Source: Bacteroidia bacterium (GTDB taxonomy: Bacteria; Bacteroidota; Bacteroidia; JAESSM01; NORP286). From it: a stretch of DNA of 21,333 nucleotides. The notes below the pieces were generated by a model. It did no database searches. It was not told the origin of the DNA and was given only the letters and a program-made list of their open reading frames with translations. The translations under genes and the position numbers were made by a program. Of this stretch, positions 9,101-16,440 are shown piece after piece (the first letter of the stretch is position 1; the number at the start of each line of letters is the position of its first letter). The DNA lies in NCBI GenBank assembly GCA_016764115.1, contig JAESSM010000184.1, forward strand, positions 1-21,333, read 5' to 3'.

Positions 9101-9527
9101 AGTCGATGCAAAAAAGCTAGGACAAACCAGGTCCACCGGTATTGGGTTAACATTTTGTAAAATGATGGTTGAAGCTCACAGTGGTGAAATATGGGCGCTT
9201 TCTGAAGTGGGTAAAGGGGCAACTTTTTATTTTACCATACCCAAAGCGGAAGTTGAAGACATGATGGGTGAAGTGAATTTGGATGCATTGATGACTGATG
9301 AGATGAAGCGATTGGAGCTATCCGGAGGAGATAAAAAAATATTAATTCCGTTGCTTGAATCTTTTAAACAGTTGGAAGTATATGAAACTAGTAAGAATAT
9401 GGAAATACTAAATACGCTTACGTTAAATGGAAATGAAGCACTTAATCAATGGAGAAGTGAAATGGAAACGGCAATATTTAACTGTGATGAAACTAAATAT
9501 CAAGACTTATTGCAATTAATTGAGTAG
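6105..9527 (+). CDS. Two-component propeller sensor histidine kinase (14 blades, Y_Y_Y, HisKA, HATPase)
   Basis: Numbered from the ATG at 6105 (1,140 residues). That start gives a clean Sec signal peptide (FVVLVFLMVGTECYSQ) and lies after the promoter. ATGs at 6084 and 5988 are also in frame; the latter adds a poor N-terminus. The extracytoplasmic part has 14 two-component-regulator-propeller blades of the form 'GNLWIGT..GG', enough for two seven-bladed propellers, then a Y_Y_Y domain (about 688-768) and one membrane segment (773-793). The cytoplasmic part has a short coiled coil, H-box VHDLKNPL (His840), N-box NMLTNSVKYS (Asn948), G1 DEGIGIP (Asp980) and G2 STGIGLT. A helical tail of about 95 residues follows. 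Unlike classical Bacteroides hybrid systems, it has no REC or AraC-type DNA-binding domain. The ligand is unknown. Confidence 0.93.
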   Translation: MIRLFQFVVLVFLMVGTECYSQVKNFKFYSVEDGLAQSQVNSIYQDSKGNLWIGTNGGGLSIFNGRSFKNYTEKEGLGSNIINSIIEDSKGRMWFATWGNGISMFDGKSFTIYTMDDGLCDDKFYDILEDSYGNIWFGSRTGITMYDGKEFKCSMDWKELEKIQITAINEDRNGVIWFGGRKLMRYNGQEFQIIESKELENIGITALHVDNKGDLWIGTWQNGVFKYDGSEFTSYTTQNGLTHNIVSSITEDKEGNIWLGTYGGLTKYNGSVFEKYTPKGELKVSVIYSLMVDFEGNLWIGTAGQGLGVFQGERFIHFNREVGINNDMIWSILEDRKGNMWFGTYGGGVSRVENFYEKIDAFKPLDIKHFTEKDGISNDRIYNIIEAKNGDIWFGTWNGLTKYDGKSFKTFGKKDGLESTIFYSIMEDKKGDLWVGTLGGAYKYDGTSFNKFAIKDDMDENVNIYIVYEDRKGNLWFGTEGEGVFKYNGNRLIQYTQEHGLASNLIISILQDEKENMWFGTYGGGISILIDNPKESTQIKDIKEFKKGGRTIYWDYVTTEDGLSDDGIILMIFDDKGNLWVGNNKGVDKFYTNGYYNYGTKLVENFGKEEGFVGIECNANATFKDSRGNLWFGTINGASMYNPGEDKINQAEPFTNIIKTRLFFEDYDFSKYADRINKATNLPEGLILPYDKNHLTFDFIGISLTIPEKVKYQYRLVGFDKDWSPITKETYATYSNLFHGNYEFQVRSCNNDGTWNKQPARFAFAIVPPVWKTPWFIILCLVSISGLLYLFVRLRTNTLQREKTVLADRVDERTTELKGAYENLKRLEKHKETLTEMIVHDLKNPLNSIIGFSKRQPGKNETEAIHQAGVQMYNMVLNILDVQKYDDSDVKLDKADYPLSLMVHDALRQIKLLIKQKSLKIENRVKPDYHATVDFEIISRVIVNMLTNSVKYSPVGGKVIIKADEVKKKGGDFLKVSIEDEGIGIPHENLEKIFDKYSQVDAKKLGQTRSTGIGLTFCKMMVEAHSGEIWALSEVGKGATFYFTIPKAEVEDMMGEVNLDALMTDEMKRLELSGGDKKILIPLLESFKQLEVYETSKNMEILNTLTLNGNEALNQWRSEMETAIFNCDETKYQDLLQLIE

Positions 9528-9544
9528 TACATGTTTAAAGTTTG

Positions 9545-9552
9545 TAAATTTG
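9545..9552 (+). promoter_or_regulatory. Candidate -7 element for the second propeller kinase
   Basis: TAAATTTG fits TAnnTTTG exactly and sits 40 bases before the ATG at 9592. No TTTG is seen at -33 spacing. Its place downstream of the earlier in-frame ATG (9520) supports the later start. Confidence 0.4.
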
Positions 9553-9591
9553 TTAAATGTAGTGATGATCAAAGGTTTGTTGGATTTTGAA

Positions 9592-12500
9592 ATGAAAACG
9601 CAAAAAATAGTATTATCTTTTTTGATATCCTTAACATTATGTTTGGTTGAAGTCCAATTTGGTTTTACTCAGTCATCTAATTTTACTACTTATTCGGTAG
9701 ATGATGGTTTAATCCAAAGCCAGGTTGTAGACATTTATCAAGATAAAGAAGGAAACCTTTGGTTTGCGACCTTTGGTGGTGTTTCTAAGTTTAATGGGAA
9801 AAGTTTTCAAAATTATACCACCCGAGATGGATTGCCTGCAAATATGTTACGGGCGATGGTTCATGATCAACATGGTAATTTCTGGTTCGCAACTGATGGA
9901 GGGGGAATTTCAAAGTTCAACGGTACTTTTTTTGAAAACCTAACTTCTGAAAATGGCCTGGGTAGTAATCTTGTAATGGCCTTAGATTTGGATAATGAAG
10001 GGAATTTGTGGGTAGGTACATGGGGTGCTGGATTATCTAAGTTAACATACACTTATAGTGATACCGAAGAGAGACCTAATATTACGTTTCAGAACTATCT
10101 GAAAAAAGATGGACTGGTGGATGAGGATGTTAACACAATTTTGGTTGATAAGAATAACAACATTTGGGTTGGAACCAACAATGGGTTATCGATTTACGAC
10201 CCGGCTGCTACAAAGACAGGTGGTACAAATTTTTACAATTATACAACGGAAGATGGATTGCCCGGGAAAGTAATACGAACATTGTTTGAAGATAAAACAG
10301 GCAATATTTGGATTGGGACTTCGAAGGGATTATGCATTTCTAATTTTGACCATAATAGCAAGAAACTCAGTTTAAGTTATGAATTCACCGAACAAAATGG
10401 ATTAGTTCATAACAAGATCTTTTCAATTTTACAAGATCATGATGGTGATGTTTGGGTGGGGACCTATTCAGGTATTTCTAAAATTATTGTGAATCAAGAC
10501 AATACTTTTGAAATAAGCAATTATACCACTGAGAATGGGTTAAGTAATAACTTCATACGAAAAATATTTGAAGATCGAGAAGGGAATATCTGGATAGGTA
10601 CTGATGGGAGTGGACTTTGTAGATTTTCTGGTAATCGCTTCGTAAGTTATACTACCCAAAATGGACTGGCAGGAGTAGTAGTAATGTCAATTTACAATGA
10701 TTCGAAAGGAAATAAATGGTTTGGTTACTATGGAAACGGAGTATCAAAATTTGGAATAGATGCGAATGGAAATAACACTATTGAGCACTTTACTAAAAAG
10801 GATGGTTTAGTTGGTGATTATGTTTGGACAATAACAGAGGATAAGGATGGTAAAATATGGATAGGAACTAATTCCGGGGTAACTGTTATAAACTCAAATG
10901 ACGAAAGTTTACTTTCTAATAAAGGGACAGCTAAACAACACGTTGAATTTCAGAATTACACTATCAACGATGGACTGATCAGCAATCTTGTTCGAACAAT
11001 AATACAGGATAGTAATGGCGATATGTGGATGGGTACCCGGGGAGGAGTTTCTCATTTTAATGGTTCTGATTTTATTAATTATACTTCAGAGAATGGTTTG
11101 CTAAGCAATGTTGTTTGGTCCATGATAGAAGATAAAGATGGCATTTTTTGGTTCGCAAGCTTCAAAGGGATCACACAATATGATCCAGAAAAAAACCAGT
11201 TTAATTATTACACCGAAGAAAATGGATTGGTACGAAATTGTGTTTGGAACATCAATGAGGATGCTGAGGGAAATATTTGGTTTGGAACAGAAGCAGGCAT
11301 TTCAAAAATAGAATATCATAGCAAACAGAATCCGAAGTTTAACAATTTCACAATTCAGGACGGGTTGCATTCCAACAGTGTTAATTTGTTGGCAATAGAT
11401 AACCAAGGTCACGTTTGGGCTGGAACCGCTGATGGGATCGACAAAGTGATTTTTAATGAAGACGGTAGCATTGATGAGGTAAAGCATTATGGAAAGTTAG
11501 AAGGATTTGTCCACATAGAAACCAACCAAAATTCAGTGTGTATAGATGATAACGGTGCCATTTGGTTTGGTACCATCAACGGGGCGATTAAATTTAATCC
11601 TGAAGAGGATATTATTAATGAAGTAGCTCCGATTACGAGAATTAGCGATATCAGGATTTTTTATCGCGAGGAAGAGCTACCCGAAGATAATGTCTTTCCA
11701 TTCAATAAAAATCACTTAACTTTTAATTATATAGGTGTCAGTTTGTCTATTCCTGAAAATGTAAGGTATCAATATAAACTTAGCGGATTTGAAAATGACT
11801 GGTCACCAATTACTAAAGAGACCTTTGCAACATACTCTAACATTCCTTCTGGTGATTATTTATTTTTGGTAAGGGCTTGTAATAACGATAGAACTTGGAA
11901 TTCTGAACCTGTATCTTACAGTTTTAGTATAGTAACCCCTTTCTGGAAGACATGGTGGTTCTATAATATTTGCGGTTTAGTAGTCGTGCTTTCTGTATGG
12001 GGATTTATAAGATACAGAATTACAAGCGTTGAGAGTCAGAAAAGGAATCTGGAGGAAAAGGTTGCAGACCATATTAAGGAGTTAAAAATTTCCGAAGAAA
12101 AATACCGCACCCTCATACAAAATATGAATGAGGGGCTTTTAGTAGTTGATAATTACGATGTGATTCAATTTGTAAATGAACGCTTTTGTGAAATGATCGG
12201 ATATACAGAGGCTGAATTAATTGGAGAAGTTACTAGCGAGCTGTTATTGTCAAATGAGAACAAGAAAGTTATAGACCAAAGATTAGCGGACAATCGCAAT
12301 AGTAAAACAGAGCAGTACGAGATTCAGATAAGTAAGAAAACAGGAGAAAAATTATGGCTATTGATAAGCGCTTCACCAGTTTTGGATTCTGGAGGCAATA
12401 TCATTGGTTCATTGGGAATTCACACGGATATTACTACAAGAAAAACTGCTGAAGACATAGTTCAAGGAAAAAATTCAGAGTTGCAGCAAAAGAATAAAGA

Positions 12501-13509
12501 AATAGAAAAAGAAAAAGAAAAAGTAGAAATGGCAAATGTTGCCTTGAAAGAGGCTTATGATAAATTGATGACACTTGAGGAGTTTAAAGAATCAATGACC
12601 GAAACGATTGTTCATGACCTAAAAAACCCATTGAATAATATTATTGGACTTTCAAAAAAAGTCCCCAATAAGGATGAAGCGGATATCATCAATCAGGCAG
12701 GGTTGCAAATGCTCAATATGGTTTTGAATATTCTGGATGTACAAAAATTTGAGGATACTAAAGTAATGCTAGATGTAAAATCATTTTCAGTTTCTTTAGC
12801 ACTACAGGATGCTTTACGGCAGGTTAAAGTATTGGTAAAACAAAAAGGATTGAAAATTAATGATCAAATAGATCCGAAGTATCAGTGTAAGTTCGATTAT
12901 GACATTATAACTAGGGTACTGGTCAACTTCTTAACCAACAGCATAAAATATTCACCTTCGTTTGGAGAAATAAAAATCCAAGCTGTTCCTGTATCAGTTA
13001 ATAAAAAAGAGTTTTTACAGATATCTGTTACAGATCAGGGTGTAGGTATTCCGAAAGATAAAATTGATCAAGTGTTTGATAAATTTTCGGTACTAGGATC
13101 AAAAACTTCCGAACAAATACACTCTACAGGATTAGGTCTTTATTTCTGTAAAACGATGATAGAAAATCATAGCGGTAATATTTGGGTTGAATCCAATAAA
13201 GATGAAGGAACAGTATTCTATTTTACTTTACCCAGGGAAGTGGATATAAAAATCGAGGATATTGAGCAGGATTTTGTTAATCTAAACGGAGATTCAGGGG
13301 TAATGCTCAATAGTGATGAAAGAAAAATTTTAGAGCCATATATTCAGTCGTTTCTAAAAGTTCAGGTATATGAAACAAGTAAGACTTTGGATGTTTTAAA
13401 AGAAATTGATAAATTCGATAATGAATCGATAAAACAGTGGAAACAGCAAATGGAATTGGCTATTTTTAATTGTGATGAAGAGAAATATGTAGAATTGTTA
13501 TCTATATAA
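9592..13509 (+). CDS. Two-component propeller sensor histidine kinase with PAS domain
   Basis: Numbered from the ATG at 9592 (1,305 residues). This start gives the signal peptide MKTQKIVLSFLISLTLCLVE; an in-frame ATG at 9520 overlaps the previous gene by eight bases and adds 24 unlikely residues. It is a paralogue of the preceding kinase: 14 propeller blades, a Y_Y_Y domain (about 702-783) with near-identical 'FDKDWSPITKET'-type sequence, one membrane segment (787-809) and the same catalytic core (H-box VHDLKNPL His1008, N-box Asn1116, G1 DQGVGIP Asp1148, G2 STGLGLYFC). It differs by a PAS domain (about 834-950; 'GLLVVDNYDVIQFVNE' through 'GIHTDITTRK') and a longer Lys/Glu coiled coil before the His domain. 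It ends in the same helical tail (about 1215-1305). A likely tandem duplication followed by PAS gain; no REC or DNA-binding output. Confidence 0.93.
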   Translation: MKTQKIVLSFLISLTLCLVEVQFGFTQSSNFTTYSVDDGLIQSQVVDIYQDKEGNLWFATFGGVSKFNGKSFQNYTTRDGLPANMLRAMVHDQHGNFWFATDGGGISKFNGTFFENLTSENGLGSNLVMALDLDNEGNLWVGTWGAGLSKLTYTYSDTEERPNITFQNYLKKDGLVDEDVNTILVDKNNNIWVGTNNGLSIYDPAATKTGGTNFYNYTTEDGLPGKVIRTLFEDKTGNIWIGTSKGLCISNFDHNSKKLSLSYEFTEQNGLVHNKIFSILQDHDGDVWVGTYSGISKIIVNQDNTFEISNYTTENGLSNNFIRKIFEDREGNIWIGTDGSGLCRFSGNRFVSYTTQNGLAGVVVMSIYNDSKGNKWFGYYGNGVSKFGIDANGNNTIEHFTKKDGLVGDYVWTITEDKDGKIWIGTNSGVTVINSNDESLLSNKGTAKQHVEFQNYTINDGLISNLVRTIIQDSNGDMWMGTRGGVSHFNGSDFINYTSENGLLSNVVWSMIEDKDGIFWFASFKGITQYDPEKNQFNYYTEENGLVRNCVWNINEDAEGNIWFGTEAGISKIEYHSKQNPKFNNFTIQDGLHSNSVNLLAIDNQGHVWAGTADGIDKVIFNEDGSIDEVKHYGKLEGFVHIETNQNSVCIDDNGAIWFGTINGAIKFNPEEDIINEVAPITRISDIRIFYREEELPEDNVFPFNKNHLTFNYIGVSLSIPENVRYQYKLSGFENDWSPITKETFATYSNIPSGDYLFLVRACNNDRTWNSEPVSYSFSIVTPFWKTWWFYNICGLVVVLSVWGFIRYRITSVESQKRNLEEKVADHIKELKISEEKYRTLIQNMNEGLLVVDNYDVIQFVNERFCEMIGYTEAELIGEVTSELLLSNENKKVIDQRLADNRNSKTEQYEIQISKKTGEKLWLLISASPVLDSGGNIIGSLGIHTDITTRKTAEDIVQGKNSELQQKNKEIEKEKEKVEMANVALKEAYDKLMTLEEFKESMTETIVHDLKNPLNNIIGLSKKVPNKDEADIINQAGLQMLNMVLNILDVQKFEDTKVMLDVKSFSVSLALQDALRQVKVLVKQKGLKINDQIDPKYQCKFDYDIITRVLVNFLTNSIKYSPSFGEIKIQAVPVSVNKKEFLQISVTDQGVGIPKDKIDQVFDKFSVLGSKTSEQIHSTGLGLYFCKTMIENHSGNIWVESNKDEGTVFYFTLPREVDIKIEDIEQDFVNLNGDSGVMLNSDERKILEPYIQSFLKVQVYETSKTLDVLKEIDKFDNESIKQWKQQMELAIFNCDEEKYVELLSI

Positions 13510-13526
13510 ATTAAAAAATATTTAGC

Positions 13527-14690
13527 ATGGCTTATACAATATTAGTTGCAGATGATGAAAGAAGTAATCTTCAGTTAATTCTGAATTATCTTGAAGAGGC
13601 GGATCAGGATTATGCGGTAATTTCAGCTCCCAATGGAATGGTAGCATGTAAGCTGGCAACGGAAAAAAAACCTGATATTATTTTAATGGATTGGATTATG
13701 CCTGGTATGTCAGGAATTGAAGCCGTGGAATATTTGAAAAAGCAGGAAGAAACCAAAGACATTCCTATTGTAATGGTTACCGCCCAAACTTCATCTGAAG
13801 AATTGAAAAAGGGATTGGAAACAGGTGCTATGGATTACATTAAAAAGCCTGTTGACAAAGTAGAGTTACTCGCAAGGGTAAGATCAGCAATTGAGCTTTA
13901 TGAATCCTATAATAAGATTAAGGCACAGCAAATCGAAATTGCTAAGGCGAAAGAGCAGATAGAAAAGTACGCGGCTGAGTTGGAAGATCGAAATCAAGAA
14001 TTGAGAGAGTTTACAAGCATTGCATCCCATGACTTAAAAGAACCACTGAGAAAGGTAATAACTTACAGTTCAAGATTGAAGGATATTTTAGGCCAAACTG
14101 AGGATGAAAAAGTTACTGACTATCTTGAAAAACTAGTGGAAACAGGAGCAAGGATGCAGAGCTTGATAGAAGATCTGTTAAAATATTCAACAGTTTCTAT
14201 AAAAAAGGAACCATTTGAAGATACCGATCTGGAAAAAGTATTAAAAGATGTAGTTTCTGATTTGGAAGTTAGGATCAAGGAATCTGGTGCACAAGTTGAG
14301 GTAGACGATAATTTACCAAAGATTAAGGCTGATCAAACCCAAATGCGTCAGCTATTTCAAAACCTTATATCTAATGCCTTGAAATTTCAAAATAAAGGTA
14401 ATGTTCCCAAAGTTTCCGTTAACAGCCAAATAGTTAACAAAGAGTTTATTGAAATCAAGGTTAATGATAATGGTGTAGGGTTCGATGAAAAATACCTAGA
14501 CCGTATTTTCAAACCATTCCAAAGACTTCATTCACCTAAAGATTATGAAGGGACTGGAATAGGCACAGCAATATGTTACAAAATAGTAAGCCGACACGGA
14601 GGTGAGATCACTGCTACCAGTACACCAGGTGAAGGTTCTTCATTCATAATAAGAATACCCGTAAAAAATAACGGGGAAACCCAAGAATAA
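13527..14690 (+). CDS. Response-regulator receiver fused to a histidine kinase (REC-HisKA-HATPase)
   Basis: This soluble 387-residue protein starts 17 bases after the second propeller kinase and is surely co-transcribed with it. Residues 3-120 form a receiver domain: acidic pocket Asp9/Asp10, phospho-acceptor Asp55 (ILMDWIMPGMSG), Thr85 and Lys107 (KKP). A coiled coil (about 125-160) leads to the H-box SIASHDLKEPL (His168), N-box NLISNALKF (Asn283) and G1 DNGVGF (Asp314). The G2 box reads GTGIGTAICYKIV, with Thr where most kinases have Leu. There is no membrane segment or DNA-binding domain. The natural reading is that upstream kinases phosphorylate Asp55, which then controls this kinase, whose own target is elsewhere. 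Direction of phosphate flow is inference. Confidence 0.93.
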   Translation: MAYTILVADDERSNLQLILNYLEEADQDYAVISAPNGMVACKLATEKKPDIILMDWIMPGMSGIEAVEYLKKQEETKDIPIVMVTAQTSSEELKKGLETGAMDYIKKPVDKVELLARVRSAIELYESYNKIKAQQIEIAKAKEQIEKYAAELEDRNQELREFTSIASHDLKEPLRKVITYSSRLKDILGQTEDEKVTDYLEKLVETGARMQSLIEDLLKYSTVSIKKEPFEDTDLEKVLKDVVSDLEVRIKESGAQVEVDDNLPKIKADQTQMRQLFQNLISNALKFQNKGNVPKVSVNSQIVNKEFIEIKVNDNGVGFDEKYLDRIFKPFQRLHSPKDYEGTGIGTAICYKIVSRHGGEITATSTPGEGSSFIIRIPVKNNGETQE

Positions 14691-14696
14691 CCTTAG

Positions 14697-15020
14697 TTAC
14701 TTTTTCTTTGCTGCTTTTTTCTTAGCTGCAGGTTTTTTCGCTGCTGCTTTTTTCTTAGCTGCGGGTTTTTTCGCTGCAGGTTTTTTCTTAGCTGCAGGTT
14801 TTTTCGCTGCTGCTTTTTTCTTAGTTACAGGTTTTTTCGCTGCTGCTTTTTTCTTAGCTGCAGGTTTTTTCGCTGCTGCTTTTTTCTTAGCTACCGGTTT
14901 TTTCGCTGCTACTTTTTTCTTAGTTGCAGGCTTTTTTGCTGCTACTTTTTTCTTAGCTGCAGGCTTTTTTGCTGCTACTTTTTTCTTAGCTGCAGGCTTT
15001 TTGGTGACTTTTTTTGCCAT
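14697..15020 (-). CDS. Histone H1-like Lys/Ala/Pro repeat protein
   Basis: This 107-residue protein consists almost only of Lys, Ala and Pro with a few Val and Thr. After MAKKVTKKPAAKKKVA it repeats an 11-residue unit of the form AKKPxxKKKxA about eight times and ends AAKKK. It resembles the C-terminal tail of eukaryotic histone H1 and bacterial H1-like proteins (HctB-like, AlgP-like), which bind DNA or RNA through charge and have no fixed fold. A nucleoid role is likely but not shown. It starts 33 bases after the E2 stop codon on the same strand, so it may be read through from the pyruvate dehydrogenase transcript. Its stop codon is six bases from the converging REC-kinase stop. The DNA is a 33-bp tandem repeat and may vary in length. 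Confidence 0.85.
   Translation of the reverse strand: MAKKVTKKPAAKKKVAAKKPAAKKKVAAKKPATKKKVAAKKPVAKKKAAAKKPAAKKKAAAKKPVTKKKAAAKKPAAKKKPAAKKPAAKKKAAAKKPAAKKKAAKKK
14700..15000. repeat. 33-bp tandem repeat encoding AKKPxxKKKxA units
   Basis: On the plus strand, units with the pattern GCTGCAGGTTTTTTCGCTGC and then a T-run with CTTAG recur every 33 bases, about eight to nine times. Units differ mainly at third positions (ttttttc or tttttttg, gcagg or tacagg). The repeat keeps the reading frame, so gain or loss of a unit would only change protein length. Confidence 0.85.
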
Positions 15021-15053
15021 AATTTTCTTCTTTGGTTTTTTTATATAAAAGAA

Positions 15054-16355
15054 TTACACTGTGCCTCTGGTTAATAGTTTATAAGGATTTTCTAGATAAT
15101 CTCTTAGAGTTTGTAAAAATAACGAACCCTTAACTCCGTCTACAACTCTGTGGTCGCATGACAAAGTTACTTTCATTACATTTCCTGGAACAAGATTTCC
15201 ATTCTTAACAACTGCTGTTTGTTTAATACTTCCTACTGCTAATATACAAGAATCAATCGGATTTACAATAGCAGTAAATTCTTCAATGCCAAACATTCCT
15301 AAATTTGAAATAGTAAATGTGTTACCTTCCATTTCTTCAGGTTGTAACTTTTTGCTCTTTGCTTTTTCTGCAAAGTTCTTTACTTCGATTGATATTTGGC
15401 TCAGTGTTTTGCCATCAGCAAATTTAATAACGGGAACTAAAAGACCATCTTCAACGGCTATTGCCACACCTATGTGAATGTGATGATTGTAGCGTATTCT
15501 ATCACCAAGCCAACTCGAATTAACTTTTGGATTGTCCCTTAAAGACGCAGTAACAGCTTTTATAATAAGGTCGTTGTAAGAAATTTTAACAGGTGCAAAA
15601 TCATTAATTCCTTTCCTGGCATCAATTGCTTGATCCATGTTTATTTCCATGGTAAGATAAAAATGAGGTGCAGAAAACTTGCTTTCCGCCAATCTTCTGG
15701 CAATGGTTTTTCTCATTTGAGAAAGACCTACTTCATCAAAGCTTTCTTTACCAACAAATTGAACTGCGGTACCACTTTTTATATATGCTTCAATATCTCG
15801 TTTTACTATCCTGCCATCATCTCCTGATCCTTTTATATAATTCAAACTAATTTGATTGTCAATGGCAAGTTTTCGGGCAAGTGGGGAAGCCTTGATTCCA
15901 TCTAGATTTAAACCATTTTGCGAAGAGGTTACTTCTATTGGTTTAGCGAGTTCATCTGCCAATGGAGGAGGAGGAGGAGGTGGTGGAGTAATGCTTGCCA
16001 CGGGCTTTAGTTCTGAATCAGTAAAGACCTCTACTTTTTCCTCAACTTTGTCAGGTTGGTTTTCTTCCTTTTTAACTGTCTTTTTTTCTTCTTTTAACAA
16101 ATCGTCTATTTTTTCTCCCTTCTTCCCAATGATAGCAATTATCGTATCTACAGGTGCAGTCTCACCTTCTTTTATACCAATATGAAGAAGGATTCCATCA
16201 TAGAAAGACTCAAATTCCATGGTGGCTTTATCTGTTTCTATCTCGGCTAATATTTCCCCGCTCTTGACAGCATCACCGGCCTTTTTAAACCATTTGACCA
16301 AAACACCTTCGGTCATGGTATCGCTAAGTTTTGGCATTTTAACAACTTCGGCCAT
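15054..16355 (-). CDS. pdhC: Pyruvate dehydrogenase E2, dihydrolipoamide acetyltransferase
   Basis: This 433-residue protein is a complete E2 with one lipoyl domain. Residues 1-75 are the lipoyl domain with the lipoylated Lys43 in IETDKATMEF. An acidic/Lys linker and an eight-proline run (near 123-131) lead to the E3/E1-binding domain (about 160-195: ASPLARKLA ... GSGDDGRIVKRDIEAYI). The acyltransferase core fills the rest, with the catalytic motif DHRVVDG (His402, Asp406). It takes the acetyl group from E1 and gives it to CoA. The N-terminus MAEVVKMPKLSDTM is the normal family start. It follows E1-alpha by 78 bases on the same strand, a spacer holding AT-rich microrepeats but no clear terminator, so the two probably form one transcript. 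The symbol aceF is equally usual. Confidence 0.95.
   Translation of the reverse strand: MAEVVKMPKLSDTMTEGVLVKWFKKAGDAVKSGEILAEIETDKATMEFESFYDGILLHIGIKEGETAPVDTIIAIIGKKGEKIDDLLKEEKKTVKKEENQPDKVEEKVEVFTDSELKPVASITPPPPPPPPLADELAKPIEVTSSQNGLNLDGIKASPLARKLAIDNQISLNYIKGSGDDGRIVKRDIEAYIKSGTAVQFVGKESFDEVGLSQMRKTIARRLAESKFSAPHFYLTMEINMDQAIDARKGINDFAPVKISYNDLIIKAVTASLRDNPKVNSSWLGDRIRYNHHIHIGVAIAVEDGLLVPVIKFADGKTLSQISIEVKNFAEKAKSKKLQPEEMEGNTFTISNLGMFGIEEFTAIVNPIDSCILAVGSIKQTAVVKNGNLVPGNVMKVTLSCDHRVVDGVKGSLFLQTLRDYLENPYKLLTRGTV
15964..15987. repeat. GGA/GGT trinucleotide run encoding the poly-proline linker
   Basis: Five GGA units followed by GGT GGT GGA encode eight consecutive prolines on the minus strand. 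It lies in the flexible linker of E2, where length change would be tolerated. Confidence 0.75.
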
Positions 16356-16399
16356 ATTGTCTTTTAGTTGTAAATATAAAAAGAAATTTTTCTTACAAT

Positions 16400-16440
16400 T
16401 TTAAATCTTCTAATCTTTAAATATTCCAATCTTTCAATCC
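16400..16440. repeat. AT-rich microrepeat (AATCTT units) between pdhA and pdhC
   Basis: Four AATCTT or near units (AAATCTTC, TAATCTTTAA, CAATCTTTC, and CAATCC) are spaced by 9-19 bases in the 78-base spacer, reaching into the pdhA stop codon. Such short AATCTT tracts are frequent between Bacteroidota genes. No stem is obvious. Confidence 0.5.

Noticed and set aside
9520..9591. N-terminal extension of the second propeller kinase, overlapping the previous gene
   Set aside because: The signal peptide begins at the ATG at 9592, and a TAAATTTG element lies between the two starts.
14700..15000. Regular repeats that might suggest a CRISPR array
   Set aside because: The units are contiguous at 33 bp with no unique spacers, and they encode an in-frame Lys/Ala/Pro repeat protein.
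15856..16185. Plus-strand open frame with a poly-Gly run opposite E2
   Set aside because: It is the shadow of the poly-proline linker and surrounding E2 coding sequence, which has clear family motifs.
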